Shown here: positions 25,006 through 32,616 of the stretch, one piece after another
Numbering within the stretch: position 1 is the first letter of the stretch
How the letters are laid out: every line of letters starts with the position of its first letter
From: Planctomycetales bacterium
Lineage (GTDB): Bacteria > Planctomycetota > Phycisphaerae > SM23-33
Reading direction: 5' to 3'
DNA: 64,000 bases
Assembly: GCA_030612725.1 (NCBI GenBank)
Contig: JAUWNJ010000006.1
Span: 62,001-126,000 of the forward strand
Made by a program: the position numbers and the translations under genes
The notes under the pieces: model-generated
Seen by the model: the letters and a program-made list of their open reading frames with translations, nothing else
What the model was told of the DNA's origin: nothing
Databases searched by the model: none

Positions 25006-25055
25006 CACTTTGCGAGAAAAGTTGACGGCAAACGCCGATGGTGTATAACAAAGTG
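25006..25055 (+). promoter_or_regulatory. Promoter flanked by inverted operator-like heptamers
   Basis: TTGACG (25022-25027), 16-nt spacer, TATAAC (25044-25049). CACTTTG (25006-25012) and CAAAGTG (25049-25055) form an inverted pair enclosing the promoter, a layout expected for a Cro/C1-type repressor. It precedes the gene at 25078. Confidence 0.45.
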
Positions 25056-25077
25056 CGAAAGTGAAAGGGTACATGCC

Positions 25078-25293
25078 ATGAGCGACACTGATCCAAAATC
25101 ACGGAAGAAGCAGGAGCGGGAGGCTTACTCGCGCGCGCTAAAGGCAATACCGCGTGGCGTATTTCTAAAGGTGCATCGGATGATGTCCTCGCCCGATACG
25201 TCAACGGAAAACTCTCCGGCGCCAAAGCCGCCTGATGAAACCAGTAAAGAGCCGTCCCCGAATGACGAAAAGGTGAGCCATGAGCAAAGGTAA
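25078..25293 (+). CDS. Small hypothetical protein
   Basis: 71 residues, very hydrophilic: a basic helix (RKKQEREAYSRALKAIPRGV, about 8-30) followed by a Pro/Ser-rich acidic tail. AAAGGG lies about eight bases before the ATG, the same ribosome-binding phrase used by the element genes at 19909, 20853 and 25555. Its end overlaps the start of the following XRE gene by 14 bases. No family recognised. Confidence 0.5.
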   Translation: MSDTDPKSRKKQEREAYSRALKAIPRGVFLKVHRMMSSPDTSTENSPAPKPPDETSKEPSPNDEKVSHEQR

Positions 25294-25516
25294 ATCACTC
25301 GTTGAACGTCTGAAAGACGAAATCCGCAAAGCAGAGAAGCGGGGCCTGACGCGCTATCGAATCGCCCAAGAGTCCGGCATAAGCGAAGCACAATTGAGCC
25401 GTCTCATGGCCGGGACGGTTGCCCCCAGGCTGGACACGGCGGAAAAGATTGCTCATGTCCTGGGGCGGAAAATAATTATCACTTCTGCGAAAATGGACTT
25501 GACAAAGCGTAAGTAG
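25280..25516 (+). CDS. XRE-family transcriptional regulator
   Basis: 78 residues. RYRIAQESGISEAQLSRLMAG then RLDTAEKIAHVLG is a clear Cro/C1 helix-turn-helix, preceded by a charged helix (SLVERLKDEIRKAEKRG). AAAAGGTGAG precedes the ATG. It overlaps the gene upstream by 14 bases and lies 38 bases before the integrase, so it is well placed to control integration and excision. Confidence 0.8.
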   Translation: MSKGKSLVERLKDEIRKAEKRGLTRYRIAQESGISEAQLSRLMAGTVAPRLDTAEKIAHVLGRKIIITSAKMDLTKRK

Positions 25517-25554
25517 TAACGTAGAATCTTCACGGGGCAATGAAAGGGTAAGTC

Positions 25555-26844
25555 ATGGCAAGCATATCAACGAATCAAAAGACCGGCAGGCGGATAATTC
25601 TCTTTACCGGACTCGAAGGGCGGCGGCAGTCGATACGCTTCGGGGCGATAAACAAGCGGCAGGCGGATACGGCCAAACTGCATATCGAGGATTTACTTAC
25701 CAGCCGGATCGCCGGAACCGCGCCGAAAGATACGACGTCTCAATGGCTTGCCGGCCTGCCCGATACATTCCGCAAACGCCTGGAGCGAGTCGGGCTGACA
25801 GGTCCACGCCGCCGCCGGGCATGTCCGACGCTGGGCGCTTGGCTGGAATCATATTTCGTTGGCCGGTCAGACGTGAAGGAATCAACGACAATCGCCTGGG
25901 GCCATACGCGGCGGAACCTGTTGGCGTTTTTCGGTCCGTCAAAACGGCTGGACGAAATAACACCCGCCGACGCGGACGCCTTCCGTATTGACCTGAAAGC
26001 AAGCGAACCCTTGGCGGAAAACACTCGCCGACGACGAATGAGTATAGCCGGGCAGTTTTTCCGCGCTGCTGTCCGGGCGAAACTTATCACCGAAAACCCC
26101 TTTGACGGACAGAAAACGACTCTGCTGAAAACTACGGCGCGGGATTACTTTGTAACTGGCGCGGAAGCCCAGGCGGTTCTTGACGCCTGCCCTGACCCCC
26201 AGTGGCGGCTTATCTTCGCCTTGTGTCGATACGGGGGCCTGCGATGTCCGACGGAAGTCTTACGGTTGCAATGGCAGGATATTGACTGGGCGAATTCAAT
26301 TATGGTAGTCCACGCGGCAAAGACCGAACATCACGAAGGCGGCGGAGTCCGGCGGGTTCCGATCTTCCCGGAGATTCTGCCACACCTTCGGCAAGTCTTT
26401 GAGGAAGCCGCGCCGGGGACCGAGCGAGTTATCACCCGTTACCGTGAAGCGAGCGCGAACCTGCGAACACAACTGGCGCGGATAATCAAAAGGGCGGGCT
26501 TGGAATCCTGGCCGAAATTGTTTCAGAACTGCCGGGCGTCAAGAGAAACGGAACTGGCGGAAACTTTCCCGCTGCACGTTACTTGTGCATGGCTTGGCCA
26601 CACGCCGAAAGTGGCGATGAAAAACTACTTGCAGGTAACGGCAGAGCACTTTGAAAAAGCGACGCAAAAAGCGACGCACTTTCCGGCGCAGTATCCTACC
26701 GCAACGGGCTGCACGGACTCGCAAGCCGAACCTTCACAAGAGCAGAAACCCCCGTTTTTACAGGACTATGCGAAGCCGTGCGATTCTATGCAAAATCATC
26801 TAGTGGGCGCGACAGGACTCGAACCTGTGACTTCTTCCGTGTAA
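25555..26844 (+). CDS. int: Tyrosine recombinase/integrase
   Basis: 429 residues in the integrated state. The N-terminal arm-binding region (about 1-95) is basic; the core-binding SAM-like domain (about 98-190) contains STTIAWGHTRRNL. The catalytic domain (about 195-375) has Arg230 in RYGGLRCPTE, a Lys in AAKTEHHEGG, NCRASRETEL where HxxR is usual (the second Arg is present, the His replaced), WLGHT, and Tyr358 in MKNYLQVT. The frame then crosses the att core and ends in tRNA-derived codons (GATGLEPVTSSV). The ribosome-binding phrase TGAAAGGGTAA is shared with other element genes. In the circular form the tail would differ. Confidence 0.92.
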   Translation: MASISTNQKTGRRIILFTGLEGRRQSIRFGAINKRQADTAKLHIEDLLTSRIAGTAPKDTTSQWLAGLPDTFRKRLERVGLTGPRRRRACPTLGAWLESYFVGRSDVKESTTIAWGHTRRNLLAFFGPSKRLDEITPADADAFRIDLKASEPLAENTRRRRMSIAGQFFRAAVRAKLITENPFDGQKTTLLKTTARDYFVTGAEAQAVLDACPDPQWRLIFALCRYGGLRCPTEVLRLQWQDIDWANSIMVVHAAKTEHHEGGGVRRVPIFPEILPHLRQVFEEAAPGTERVITRYREASANLRTQLARIIKRAGLESWPKLFQNCRASRETELAETFPLHVTCAWLGHTPKVAMKNYLQVTAEHFEKATQKATHFPAQYPTATGCTDSQAEPSQEQKPPFLQDYAKPCDSMQNHLVGATGLEPVTSSV

Positions 26845-26877
26845 GGGAAGCGCTCTAGCCAACTGAGCTACGCGCCC
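26804..26877 (-). tRNA. tRNA-Val (anticodon UAC)
   Basis: 74 nt on the minus strand with acceptor GGGCGCG/CGCGCCC, D-stem GCTC/GAGC, anticodon stem CTTCC/GGAAG with loop CTTACAC, T-stem ACAGG/CCTGT and TTCGAGT loop. CCA is not encoded. Its 3' 21 nt are the att core used by the mobile element, which restores the gene after integration. The end of the integrase gene overlaps it antisense. Confidence 0.95.
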
Positions 26878-26886
26878 GAGTCGAAC

Positions 26887-26916
26887 AGTATAATCGCTCG
26901 GAGAGGCCCCTGACAA
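26887..26916 (-). promoter_or_regulatory. tRNA-Val promoter
   Basis: Minus strand TTGTCA (26916-26911), 18-nt spacer, TATACT (26892-26887), ten bases before the tRNA 5' end. Confidence 0.5.
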
Positions 26917-26962
26917 CAAAAAGTATTACTAAGTCAAAGCAAAAGCGGGTTATTATACGGCT

Positions 26963-27952
26963 ATGAGATATACAAAAATCGCACAGGGGCAGTTGGAAGT
27001 TTCGACAGTCTGCATGGGTTGCTGGGCGTTGGGCGGCGACAGGACCTGGGGCCCGCAGGACAAGACCGACGCCATTGCCGCGATCCACGCGGCAATGGAC
27101 GTGGGAATCAATTTCTTCGACACTGCCACAGGCTACGGGAACAGCGAGCTGTTGGTGGGCGAGGCCCTCAGGGACCGACGCGAAGAGGTCGTCATCGCCA
27201 CGAAGGTCGGCGGAAGGAACCTGACGGCGGAGAAACTACCGGCTGCGTGCGAGCAGAGCCTGACCAATCTTGGAATCGATTGCATCGACGTCTATCACAT
27301 CCACTGGCCAAGCCGGCGTGTAAGCGTGGATGAAACGGTCCGGGCGATGGAGGACCTCAAGGCCGCCGGTAAGATCCGCCACATCGCCGTGTCCAACTTC
27401 GGGCCTGAGAACCTCTCGGAGCTTCTCCCGCTGACGATACCGGCGGCGAACCAACTGGCCTACAGTCTGCTGTTCCGGGCAATCGAGTTTGAGATACTAC
27501 CGGCCTGCCTGGACGGTGATGTGGCGGTAACGTGCTACAGCCCGCTGATGCAGGGTCTGCTGACGGGCAAGTTCGGCAGCGCCGACGACGTCCCCGACGG
27601 ACGCTTGCGGACCAGGATATTCAACAGCGACCGGGCTGATGCCCTTCACGGCGAGGCGGGCGCAGAAAAAGAAACCTTCGCCGCCATCGCCGAGATCGCC
27701 GAAGTCGCCCGCCAGGCGGGGATGGACATGGCGGTAATGTCGCTGGCGTGGTTGTTGGGGCGCGAGGGCGTCGCCAGCGTGATTGCCGGCGCACGCTCGC
27801 CCGACCAGATTCGCCGCAACGCCGCTGCCGGCGACCTGATCCTCCCGGCCAACGTATCGACCCGCCTGGACGAAGTAACCGAGCCGCTGCGAGAAACGAT
27901 GGGAGCAAACGCGGATATGTGGGAGCCGCAGTCCGCTTCGCCGATTCGATGA
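26963..27952 (+). CDS. Aldo/keto reductase
   Basis: 329 residues, the usual AKR length. NAD(P)H-dependent barrel: MGCWALGGD near the N-terminus, NFFDTATGYGNSE (catalytic Asp/Tyr), a Lys in ATKVGG, and the His strand VYHIHWPS. The C-terminal cofactor segment VIAGARSPDQIRRN is intact. Unlike the enzyme at 4605 it has no Fe-S cysteines. It stands alone between tRNA-Val and a convergent acyltransferase. Substrate unknown. Confidence 0.9.
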   Translation: MRYTKIAQGQLEVSTVCMGCWALGGDRTWGPQDKTDAIAAIHAAMDVGINFFDTATGYGNSELLVGEALRDRREEVVIATKVGGRNLTAEKLPAACEQSLTNLGIDCIDVYHIHWPSRRVSVDETVRAMEDLKAAGKIRHIAVSNFGPENLSELLPLTIPAANQLAYSLLFRAIEFEILPACLDGDVAVTCYSPLMQGLLTGKFGSADDVPDGRLRTRIFNSDRADALHGEAGAEKETFAAIAEIAEVARQAGMDMAVMSLAWLLGREGVASVIAGARSPDQIRRNAAAGDLILPANVSTRLDEVTEPLRETMGANADMWEPQSASPIR

Positions 27953-27992
27953 GGCTTACATAAACCGGTATTCGGCAATCTGTTGGTTTTTC

Positions 27993-28910
27993 TCATCCTC
28001 GGATGATCCGCGTCCAGCGCTTGTCAAGCCAGTTCCACCACATCTCCGGATGCTCGTGAAGGAATTCATCGACGCTTTGAGCCCATCTGCGCGTAGCGTC
28101 TTCGACCTTTTGTTTCACCCGCCCGCCTCGTGCCAGTTCTATCGGCTGGCTGTAGCGGATGTGATACGCCCCATTCTCCCATCGCCAGACGGTCGGAACC
28201 ACCGGCGCGCCGGTCCGTAGTGACATTACAAATACTCCGGTCGGGAAATATACCGTCCGACCCAGAATGGTTACGGGTACGCCCTGGTACGGCTTTCGCG
28301 GCGTGTCGGGCGTGATGAAGAGCATCCTTCCGGACCGGAGGACGTCGATGGCGACCCGAAGACGCTGGGCCTTGGTAGCACCGGCGGGCGGATAGACAAG
28401 GTGTCCCTTGCTGGCCAGACCTATGGCCTCGTTGATCCGCATTTTGCGCGGGTCCTTGTTTCTTCGGAGGTAGATGCTGCACGGGATTAGCGGGCTTACA
28501 ATCGGCGGATAAATCGGGTATCCGCAGATATGTGGAGCGATATTGATTACCCCCCTTCCGGCGGCGTGGGCCTGGACCAGCAGGTCGAATGAGTCGTCGA
28601 ATCTGAATTTTTCCGGGCAGCCGCTGCGGGCAAAACCGGCGCGGAAAACGTGCGCCAGCATGGTCATCTGATCGACAACGCGATCAAAATGGGCATCGAG
28701 CAAGCCCGGACGATAAACGCCGGCAAGTTTCATGTTCTTCGCCAGCCTCGCTCGAAGCGGAAACAGCGTCCGCGTCAAGACAGTAAACACGCCGCGGAGA
28801 CCTTCGACGACGGCGCGATCGTCCGTCCTGCGGGCGATTTCCATACCGACCCGCAGAGAGCCGAACGTCAGCGTCTTGCGCATTTGTCTCAACAAGTCCA
28901 TATTAAACAT
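27993..28910 (-). CDS. LpxL/HtrB-type lipid A acyltransferase family protein
   Basis: 305 residues. It resembles the lauroyl/myristoyl acyltransferases that add secondary acyl chains to lipid A at the inner membrane: INIAPHICGYPIYPP in the place of the HX4D motif, MLFITPDTPRKPYQGVPV as the second block, PTGVFVMSLRTGAPVVPTVW, and the C-terminal WWNWLDKRW. The usual Asp of HX4D is not evident (His-Ile-Cys-Gly-Tyr-Pro), so activity or alignment is uncertain. Start at ATG 28910, or at ATG 28901 (MDLLRQ). A repeat tract lies directly upstream. It fits the lipid A genes further on in the window. Confidence 0.7.
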   Translation of the reverse strand: MFNMDLLRQMRKTLTFGSLRVGMEIARRTDDRAVVEGLRGVFTVLTRTLFPLRARLAKNMKLAGVYRPGLLDAHFDRVVDQMTMLAHVFRAGFARSGCPEKFRFDDSFDLLVQAHAAGRGVINIAPHICGYPIYPPIVSPLIPCSIYLRRNKDPRKMRINEAIGLASKGHLVYPPAGATKAQRLRVAIDVLRSGRMLFITPDTPRKPYQGVPVTILGRTVYFPTGVFVMSLRTGAPVVPTVWRWENGAYHIRYSQPIELARGGRVKQKVEDATRRWAQSVDEFLHEHPEMWWNWLDKRWTRIIRG

Positions 28911-29001
28911 CTATCAGCAGCCAGATATCAGCAGCCAGATATCAGCAGTCAATGGTGAGCAGTCAGCCGCTGACAGCCGACCGCTGATTGCTGACAGCAG
29001 T
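28911..29001. repeat. Intergenic repeat, ATCAGCAG/CTGCTGAT type
   Basis: A 14-bp unit (CAGATATCAGCAGC) repeated about two and a half times on the left, with the inverse phrase GCTGACAGC...GCTGATTGCTGACAGCAG on the right (28969-29000), able to fold back. The rest of 28911-29474 holds the promoter at 29237 and a 68-codon frame at 29056 without coding support. Confidence 0.6.
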
Positions 29002-29236
29002 ATTAAATCACCGCGAAGAATAATACACCTAGACACCTCAATAATACATTAAAAAGTGAGTGACATTTTTTTCTGGCAGACTGTAAAGAATCTAATAACC
29101 GGAAGTTACGGAGCAATATGGCAGGGTTTATTGCGGAATTGGCACAAAACAGGGCTGAACTACTCAAAAATCATGTTGCCATACAGTGCCAGAAAATCAG
29201 GCCTCTCACCATTAAAAGTGGATGCGGAAATTTATA

Positions 29237-29265
29237 TTGACATGACCTTGGGTGTCCTGTAGATT
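29237..29265 (+). promoter_or_regulatory. Candidate promoter before tRNA-Gln and prs
   Basis: TTGACA (29237-29242), 17-nt spacer, TAGATT (29260-29265). It would produce a transcript carrying tRNA-Gln and then prs. Confidence 0.4.
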
Positions 29266-29474
29266 ACCGCTCGATAAGCATTGCAGTAGATGTCGGCCCT
29301 TGTAGGCGTCCCGTCGGTGGAAGTATTGCCGGAGTGGGAAATGGACGAGTAGTTAGCGGCCGCTCGTTCAGGCCTCGGGCCGGGCAACCGCCGCTGTCTT
29401 CTCGCGTCGTCGTACGGTTCGGCACGACTCACCGCTGGCCGACGACGGCTAAACGGACTACTGATTACTAAAAT

Positions 29475-29546
29475 AACCCGGTGGTGTAATTGGTAACACA
29501 CGAGTTTTTGGTACTCGCATTCCAGGTTCAAGTCCTGGCCGGGTTG
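29475..29546 (+). tRNA. tRNA-Gln (anticodon UUG)
   Basis: 72 nt: acceptor AACCCGG/CCGGGTT, D-stem GTGT/ACAC, anticodon stem CGAGT/ACTCG with loop TTTTGGT, T-stem CCAGG/CCTGG with TTCAAGT. Discriminator G; CCA not encoded. It lies 55 nt before prs. Confidence 0.93.
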
Positions 29547-29601
29547 AAAAAATAGTCCCGTAGGAATGCCTACGGCAAATCCAGGAACCAGAGATTGAGT
29601 C

Positions 29602-30585
29602 ATGGATAGTTTAGATGATAATTTGAAGGTATTTTCGGGAAGGGCGCATCCGGCGTTGTCCCGTCAGGTATCCGAGTATCTTGGCCTGCCGCTGGGGCTT
29701 GTAACGAATGAACCATTCCCGGACGGCGAACTCATGGTCAAACTCGATGAAGACGTTCGCGGACGCGACATATTCCTCATCCAGCCGACGTGCCCACCGA
29801 CCAACGAAAGCCTGATGGAATTGCTGATTTTCATCGACTGCGCCCGTCGCGCCTCGGCAGAACGTGTAACGGCGGTGATTCCCTATTTCGGATACGCTCG
29901 TCAGGACCGCAAAGACGAAGGAAGAGTCCCGATTACCGCCAAATTAGTGGCCAATCTGATCTCCACCGCCGGGGCGGACCGTGTCCTGACAATAGACCTC
30001 CATGCCGGGCAGATTCAGGGATTCTTCGACATTCCGGTCGATAACCTCTACGCCGAACCGGTGCTTACCAATTATTTCCGCCAATGCGAGATGGACAATC
30101 TTGTGCTGGTCAGTCCCGACGCCGGCAACGCCAAACACGCCCGCATATATGCCGAGCACCTCGGCGGCGATTTCGCAGTTATCGACAAGCGACGCATCAG
30201 CGGAAAAGATGTCGCCATCGAACGAGTCATCGGGGACGTAAAGGGAAAAACCGTCCTGATGGTCGATGACATGATCTCAACGGCGGGGACTATCAGCGGG
30301 GCAGCCAAACTCTGCAAGAAAGAGGGGGCCAACCGTATATACGTCGGCGCTACCCACGCACTGCTGTGCGGACCTGCTCTTGAACGCCTGGCCGCAGCGC
30401 CAATCGACGAAATAGTCGTTACCGACACGATCCCAATCCCGGACGCAACCATAAATGCACTGAAACTGAAAGTGCTGTCCGTAGCCGCTCTCCTCGGAAA
30501 AGCGATCCGCTGTATCCATAATGACGAATCCGTGAGCAGCCTGTTTTCAAGTGAATCTGTAAGCAGTTTATTTTCCAAAGATTAA
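29602..30585 (+). CDS. prs: Ribose-phosphate pyrophosphokinase
   Basis: 327 residues (family about 315). It makes PRPP from ribose 5-phosphate and ATP for nucleotide, His and Trp synthesis. Conserved sites: KVFSGRAHPAL, the catalytic flexible-loop region YFGYARQDRK, DLHAGQIQGFFDIPVDNL, and the PRPP-binding loop VLMVDDMISTAGTI. The C-terminus has an odd internal duplication (DESVSSLFS then SESVSSLFS) beyond the usual end. It is the first gene of the translation/replication/envelope run, 12 bases before rplY. Confidence 0.96.
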   Translation: MDSLDDNLKVFSGRAHPALSRQVSEYLGLPLGLVTNEPFPDGELMVKLDEDVRGRDIFLIQPTCPPTNESLMELLIFIDCARRASAERVTAVIPYFGYARQDRKDEGRVPITAKLVANLISTAGADRVLTIDLHAGQIQGFFDIPVDNLYAEPVLTNYFRQCEMDNLVLVSPDAGNAKHARIYAEHLGGDFAVIDKRRISGKDVAIERVIGDVKGKTVLMVDDMISTAGTISGAAKLCKKEGANRIYVGATHALLCGPALERLAAAPIDEIVVTDTIPIPDATINALKLKVLSVAALLGKAIRCIHNDESVSSLFSSESVSSLFSKD

Positions 30586-30597
30586 GGAAACGAATCC

Positions 30598-31254
30598 ATG
30601 GAAGTTCTGAAGATCAGCAAACGTGAGAAATTGGGTACGACGGAATCCCGCCGACTTCGCTACGAGAATTTTACTCCGGCAATAATTTATGGTCACGGGC
30701 AGGAAAACCAGGCAGTGAGCCTCTCGTCATACGACATCGAACGGGCCATCCTGCGCGGCGAACAGCTGCTCAAATGCGATCTGGACGGAGAGGAGCAGAA
30801 CCTGCTCATCAAGGACATACAGTACGATTACATGGGACAGGAAATAATCCATGTTGACCTGACGCGTGTCAATCTCGACGAACAGGTGAACGTTACCGTT
30901 CAGATCGTGCTTCGCGGAACGCCCGTCGGCGTCGAAAACGAAGACGGCGTGCTCCGCCAGCAACTATCCGATCTGAACGTGCAGTGCGTGGTAACGAATA
31001 TCCCCGAAGAACTGCGCGTAGCGGTGGCAGAGATGCACACCGGCGACATGCTGCGTATTGCCGACCTGGAACTTCCCGAAGGCGTAACGACGGACGACGA
31101 CCCGGAAACAGTGGTCGCTTCAGTATCCATCGTAGCAGAGGAAGTCGAAGCGGTAGCTGAAGAAGAAGAAGAAGTCGAAGCCGGGCCTGAAGTTATCGGC
31201 GAAAAGGCTGAAGAAGAGTCCGCCGAGGGTGAACAGGCCAAACCGGAGAAGTAA
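30598..31254 (+). CDS. rplY: 50S ribosomal protein L25 (Ctc/TL5 form)
   Basis: 218 residues. An N-terminal 5S rRNA-binding L25 domain (about 1-92: NFTPAIIYGHG, LIKDIQYDYMGQEIIHVDLTRV) is followed by the beta TL5/Ctc C-terminal domain (about 98-182) and a strongly acidic tail (183-218, Glu runs). prs-rplY-pth is a widely conserved order. The acidic extension is longer than usual and parallels the acidic tails of S6 and L9 in this operon. Confidence 0.93.
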   Translation: MEVLKISKREKLGTTESRRLRYENFTPAIIYGHGQENQAVSLSSYDIERAILRGEQLLKCDLDGEEQNLLIKDIQYDYMGQEIIHVDLTRVNLDEQVNVTVQIVLRGTPVGVENEDGVLRQQLSDLNVQCVVTNIPEELRVAVAEMHTGDMLRIADLELPEGVTTDDDPETVVASVSIVAEEVEAVAEEEEEVEAGPEVIGEKAEEESAEGEQAKPEK

Positions 31255-31258
31255 AAGA

Positions 31259-31377
31259 CCATAACAAAAATTAACCGCAGAGATCGCAGAGATAAAAAAA
31301 ACGGATTTCGTTGTTATTTTTATTTCCTTTTATAATAAACACCTCTGCGACCTCTGCGTTCTCTGCGGTGAAGTAAC
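31259..31377. repeat. Intergenic inverted repeat, CGCAGAG family (copy 1)
   Basis: Left arm AACCGCAGAGATCGCAGAGA near 31272-31292, right arm CCTCTGCGACCTCTGCG then TTCTCTGCGGTGAA near 31342-31373. The left flank (CCATAACAAAAATTAACCGC) is almost identical to the copy at 38304. Confidence 0.7.
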
Positions 31378-31395
31378 TTCTACCGGAGTCAGAAC

Positions 31396-32022
31396 TTGGA
31401 AGAATGCGGCGCAGACGTGAAATTCGTGGTCGGACTGGGTAACCCGGGACGGCAATATCAAGACACGCGGCACAATATCGGTTTCATGGTATTGAAAGAG
31501 TTGCGGCGACGCTGGGAGCCGGGAGAAGGAAAACGAAAATTTCACGCCAGGGTCTTCTCGGCGAACGTCGGCGGGCAGAAAGTTTTACTGGCGGGTCCGC
31601 GAACGTTTATGAACCGTTCAGGACAGGCAGTGGCGGAAATGACGGCGTTTTACAAGGCCGAGGTCGAATCAGTGCTTGTAGTGCTGGACGACGTAGCCTT
31701 GCCGACGGGACAGATTCGGGCAAGAGCGTCAGGATCGGCCGGCGGGCATAACGGGCTGAACGATATAATCAAAACGCTGGGAACGAACAGACTGGCGAGG
31801 CTGCGAATCGGTATCGGCGAACCACCGGAAAAAATGGATTCCGCCGATTACGTTCTTGGCAGGTTTCGGGCGGACGAAAAACCCGTTATCGCCGATGCGG
31901 TCAAACGTGCCGCCAATGCCGTCGAAGACTGGATAAGCAAGGGTATCACTTATGTGATGAATCACTATAACCACGAGGCCGATAGTTCAAACGAGCCTAC
32001 TGAAACGGGAAAGAACACATGA
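31396..32022 (+). CDS. pth: Peptidyl-tRNA hydrolase
   Basis: 208 residues; it releases tRNA from peptidyl-tRNA dropped by the ribosome. Family signature FVVGLGNPGRQYQDTRHNIG with catalytic His in RHNIG, then GPRTFMNRSGQAV and the VVLDDVALPTGQIR/SAGGHNGLNDI blocks. The start is uncertain: TTG 31396 has GGAG eight bases ahead, while GTG 31417 (VKFVVGLGNPG) would match the family N-terminus better. The stop overlaps the rpsF ATG as ATGA. Confidence 0.94.
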   Translation: MEECGADVKFVVGLGNPGRQYQDTRHNIGFMVLKELRRRWEPGEGKRKFHARVFSANVGGQKVLLAGPRTFMNRSGQAVAEMTAFYKAEVESVLVVLDDVALPTGQIRARASGSAGGHNGLNDIIKTLGTNRLARLRIGIGEPPEKMDSADYVLGRFRADEKPVIADAVKRAANAVEDWISKGITYVMNHYNHEADSSNEPTETGKNT

Positions 32023-32576
32023 AGACATACGAAGCGATGTTCCTGCTTGATGCGGGAAATACTGACTTTGAATCAACCTCTGCACCCGTGCGCGAGGTGC
32101 TTGAGCGTGCCGATGCCGAAATACTCAGCATCAAACCATGGGATGACCGCCGACTGGCGTTCAACATCAAGGGGCGAAAGCGGGCGCTGTATGTGCTGAC
32201 CTACTTCAAAGCCGATCCGTCCAGGATCGACGAACTACAGCACGACATCCAACTGAACGACCGCCTCCTGCGAGCGATGATCCTTTCAGGCGACCACGTT
32301 AACGAAGAACAGATTAACGCCGACACACCCGCCACTCTCGCCGAATCACGTAAGGCCGCCGCCGAAGCCGAACTCGCCGCGAAGAAAGAGGCTGAGTCGA
32401 ACGAACAAACACCACAGGACGAAACCAAACCCGACGAAGCACCCGCGACACCGGAAGTAACAAAAGCGACCGAAACGCCGGAAACCGAAACACCCGAAAC
32501 ACCCGAAACTCCCGAAGCAACAGAAACGCAGGCAGGCGAAGCCGACGAAGACGCCGATACGACGGACAAGGACTAG
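32019..32576 (+). CDS. rpsF: 30S ribosomal protein S6 with long acidic tail
   Basis: 185 residues against about 100-135 in most bacteria. The S6 fold is residues about 1-95 (YEAMFLLDAG, IKPWDDRRLAFNIKGRKRALYVL, LNDRLLRAMIL). The remaining 85 residues are a helical Ala/Glu/Lys stretch and then a repetitive acidic tail built from TPE/ETPE units (about 135-185), likely disordered. It is translationally coupled to pth and followed by ssb and rpsR, the classic S6-SSB-S18 order. Confidence 0.95.
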   Translation: MKTYEAMFLLDAGNTDFESTSAPVREVLERADAEILSIKPWDDRRLAFNIKGRKRALYVLTYFKADPSRIDELQHDIQLNDRLLRAMILSGDHVNEEQINADTPATLAESRKAAAEAELAAKKEAESNEQTPQDETKPDEAPATPEVTKATETPETETPETPETPEATETQAGEADEDADTTDKD

Positions 32577-32616
32577 CCAGGCGTAACAAGGTATCCCGAA
32601 AGAAAGCGAGAATACT

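Larger units (their letters stand above)
19358..26824 (+). mobile_element. tRNA-Val-integrated replicative mobile element
   Basis: About 7.5 kb bounded by a 21-bp direct repeat (19358-19378 and 26804-26824). The right copy is the 3' end of an intact tRNA-Val gene and the left copy is the displaced duplicate. Inside are a tyrosine integrase next to the tRNA, two excisionase-like HTH proteins, a phage-O-like replication protein, a DnaB-type helicase, a DnaC-type remnant, two small XRE regulators and several orphan genes, all on the plus strand. Several element genes share the ribosome-binding phrase GAAAGGG. No capsid, terminase, relaxase or transfer genes are visible, which suggests a phage satellite or integrative plasmid that relies on a helper. 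Confidence 0.85.

Noticed and set aside
26804-26877. Damaged tRNA-Val due to integration
   Set aside because: All stems and the discriminator are intact; the element restores the 3' end.
29056-29262. 68-codon frame between the acyltransferase and tRNA-Gln
   Set aside because: No ribosome-binding site, no recognisable residues, and it overlaps the predicted promoter at 29237.
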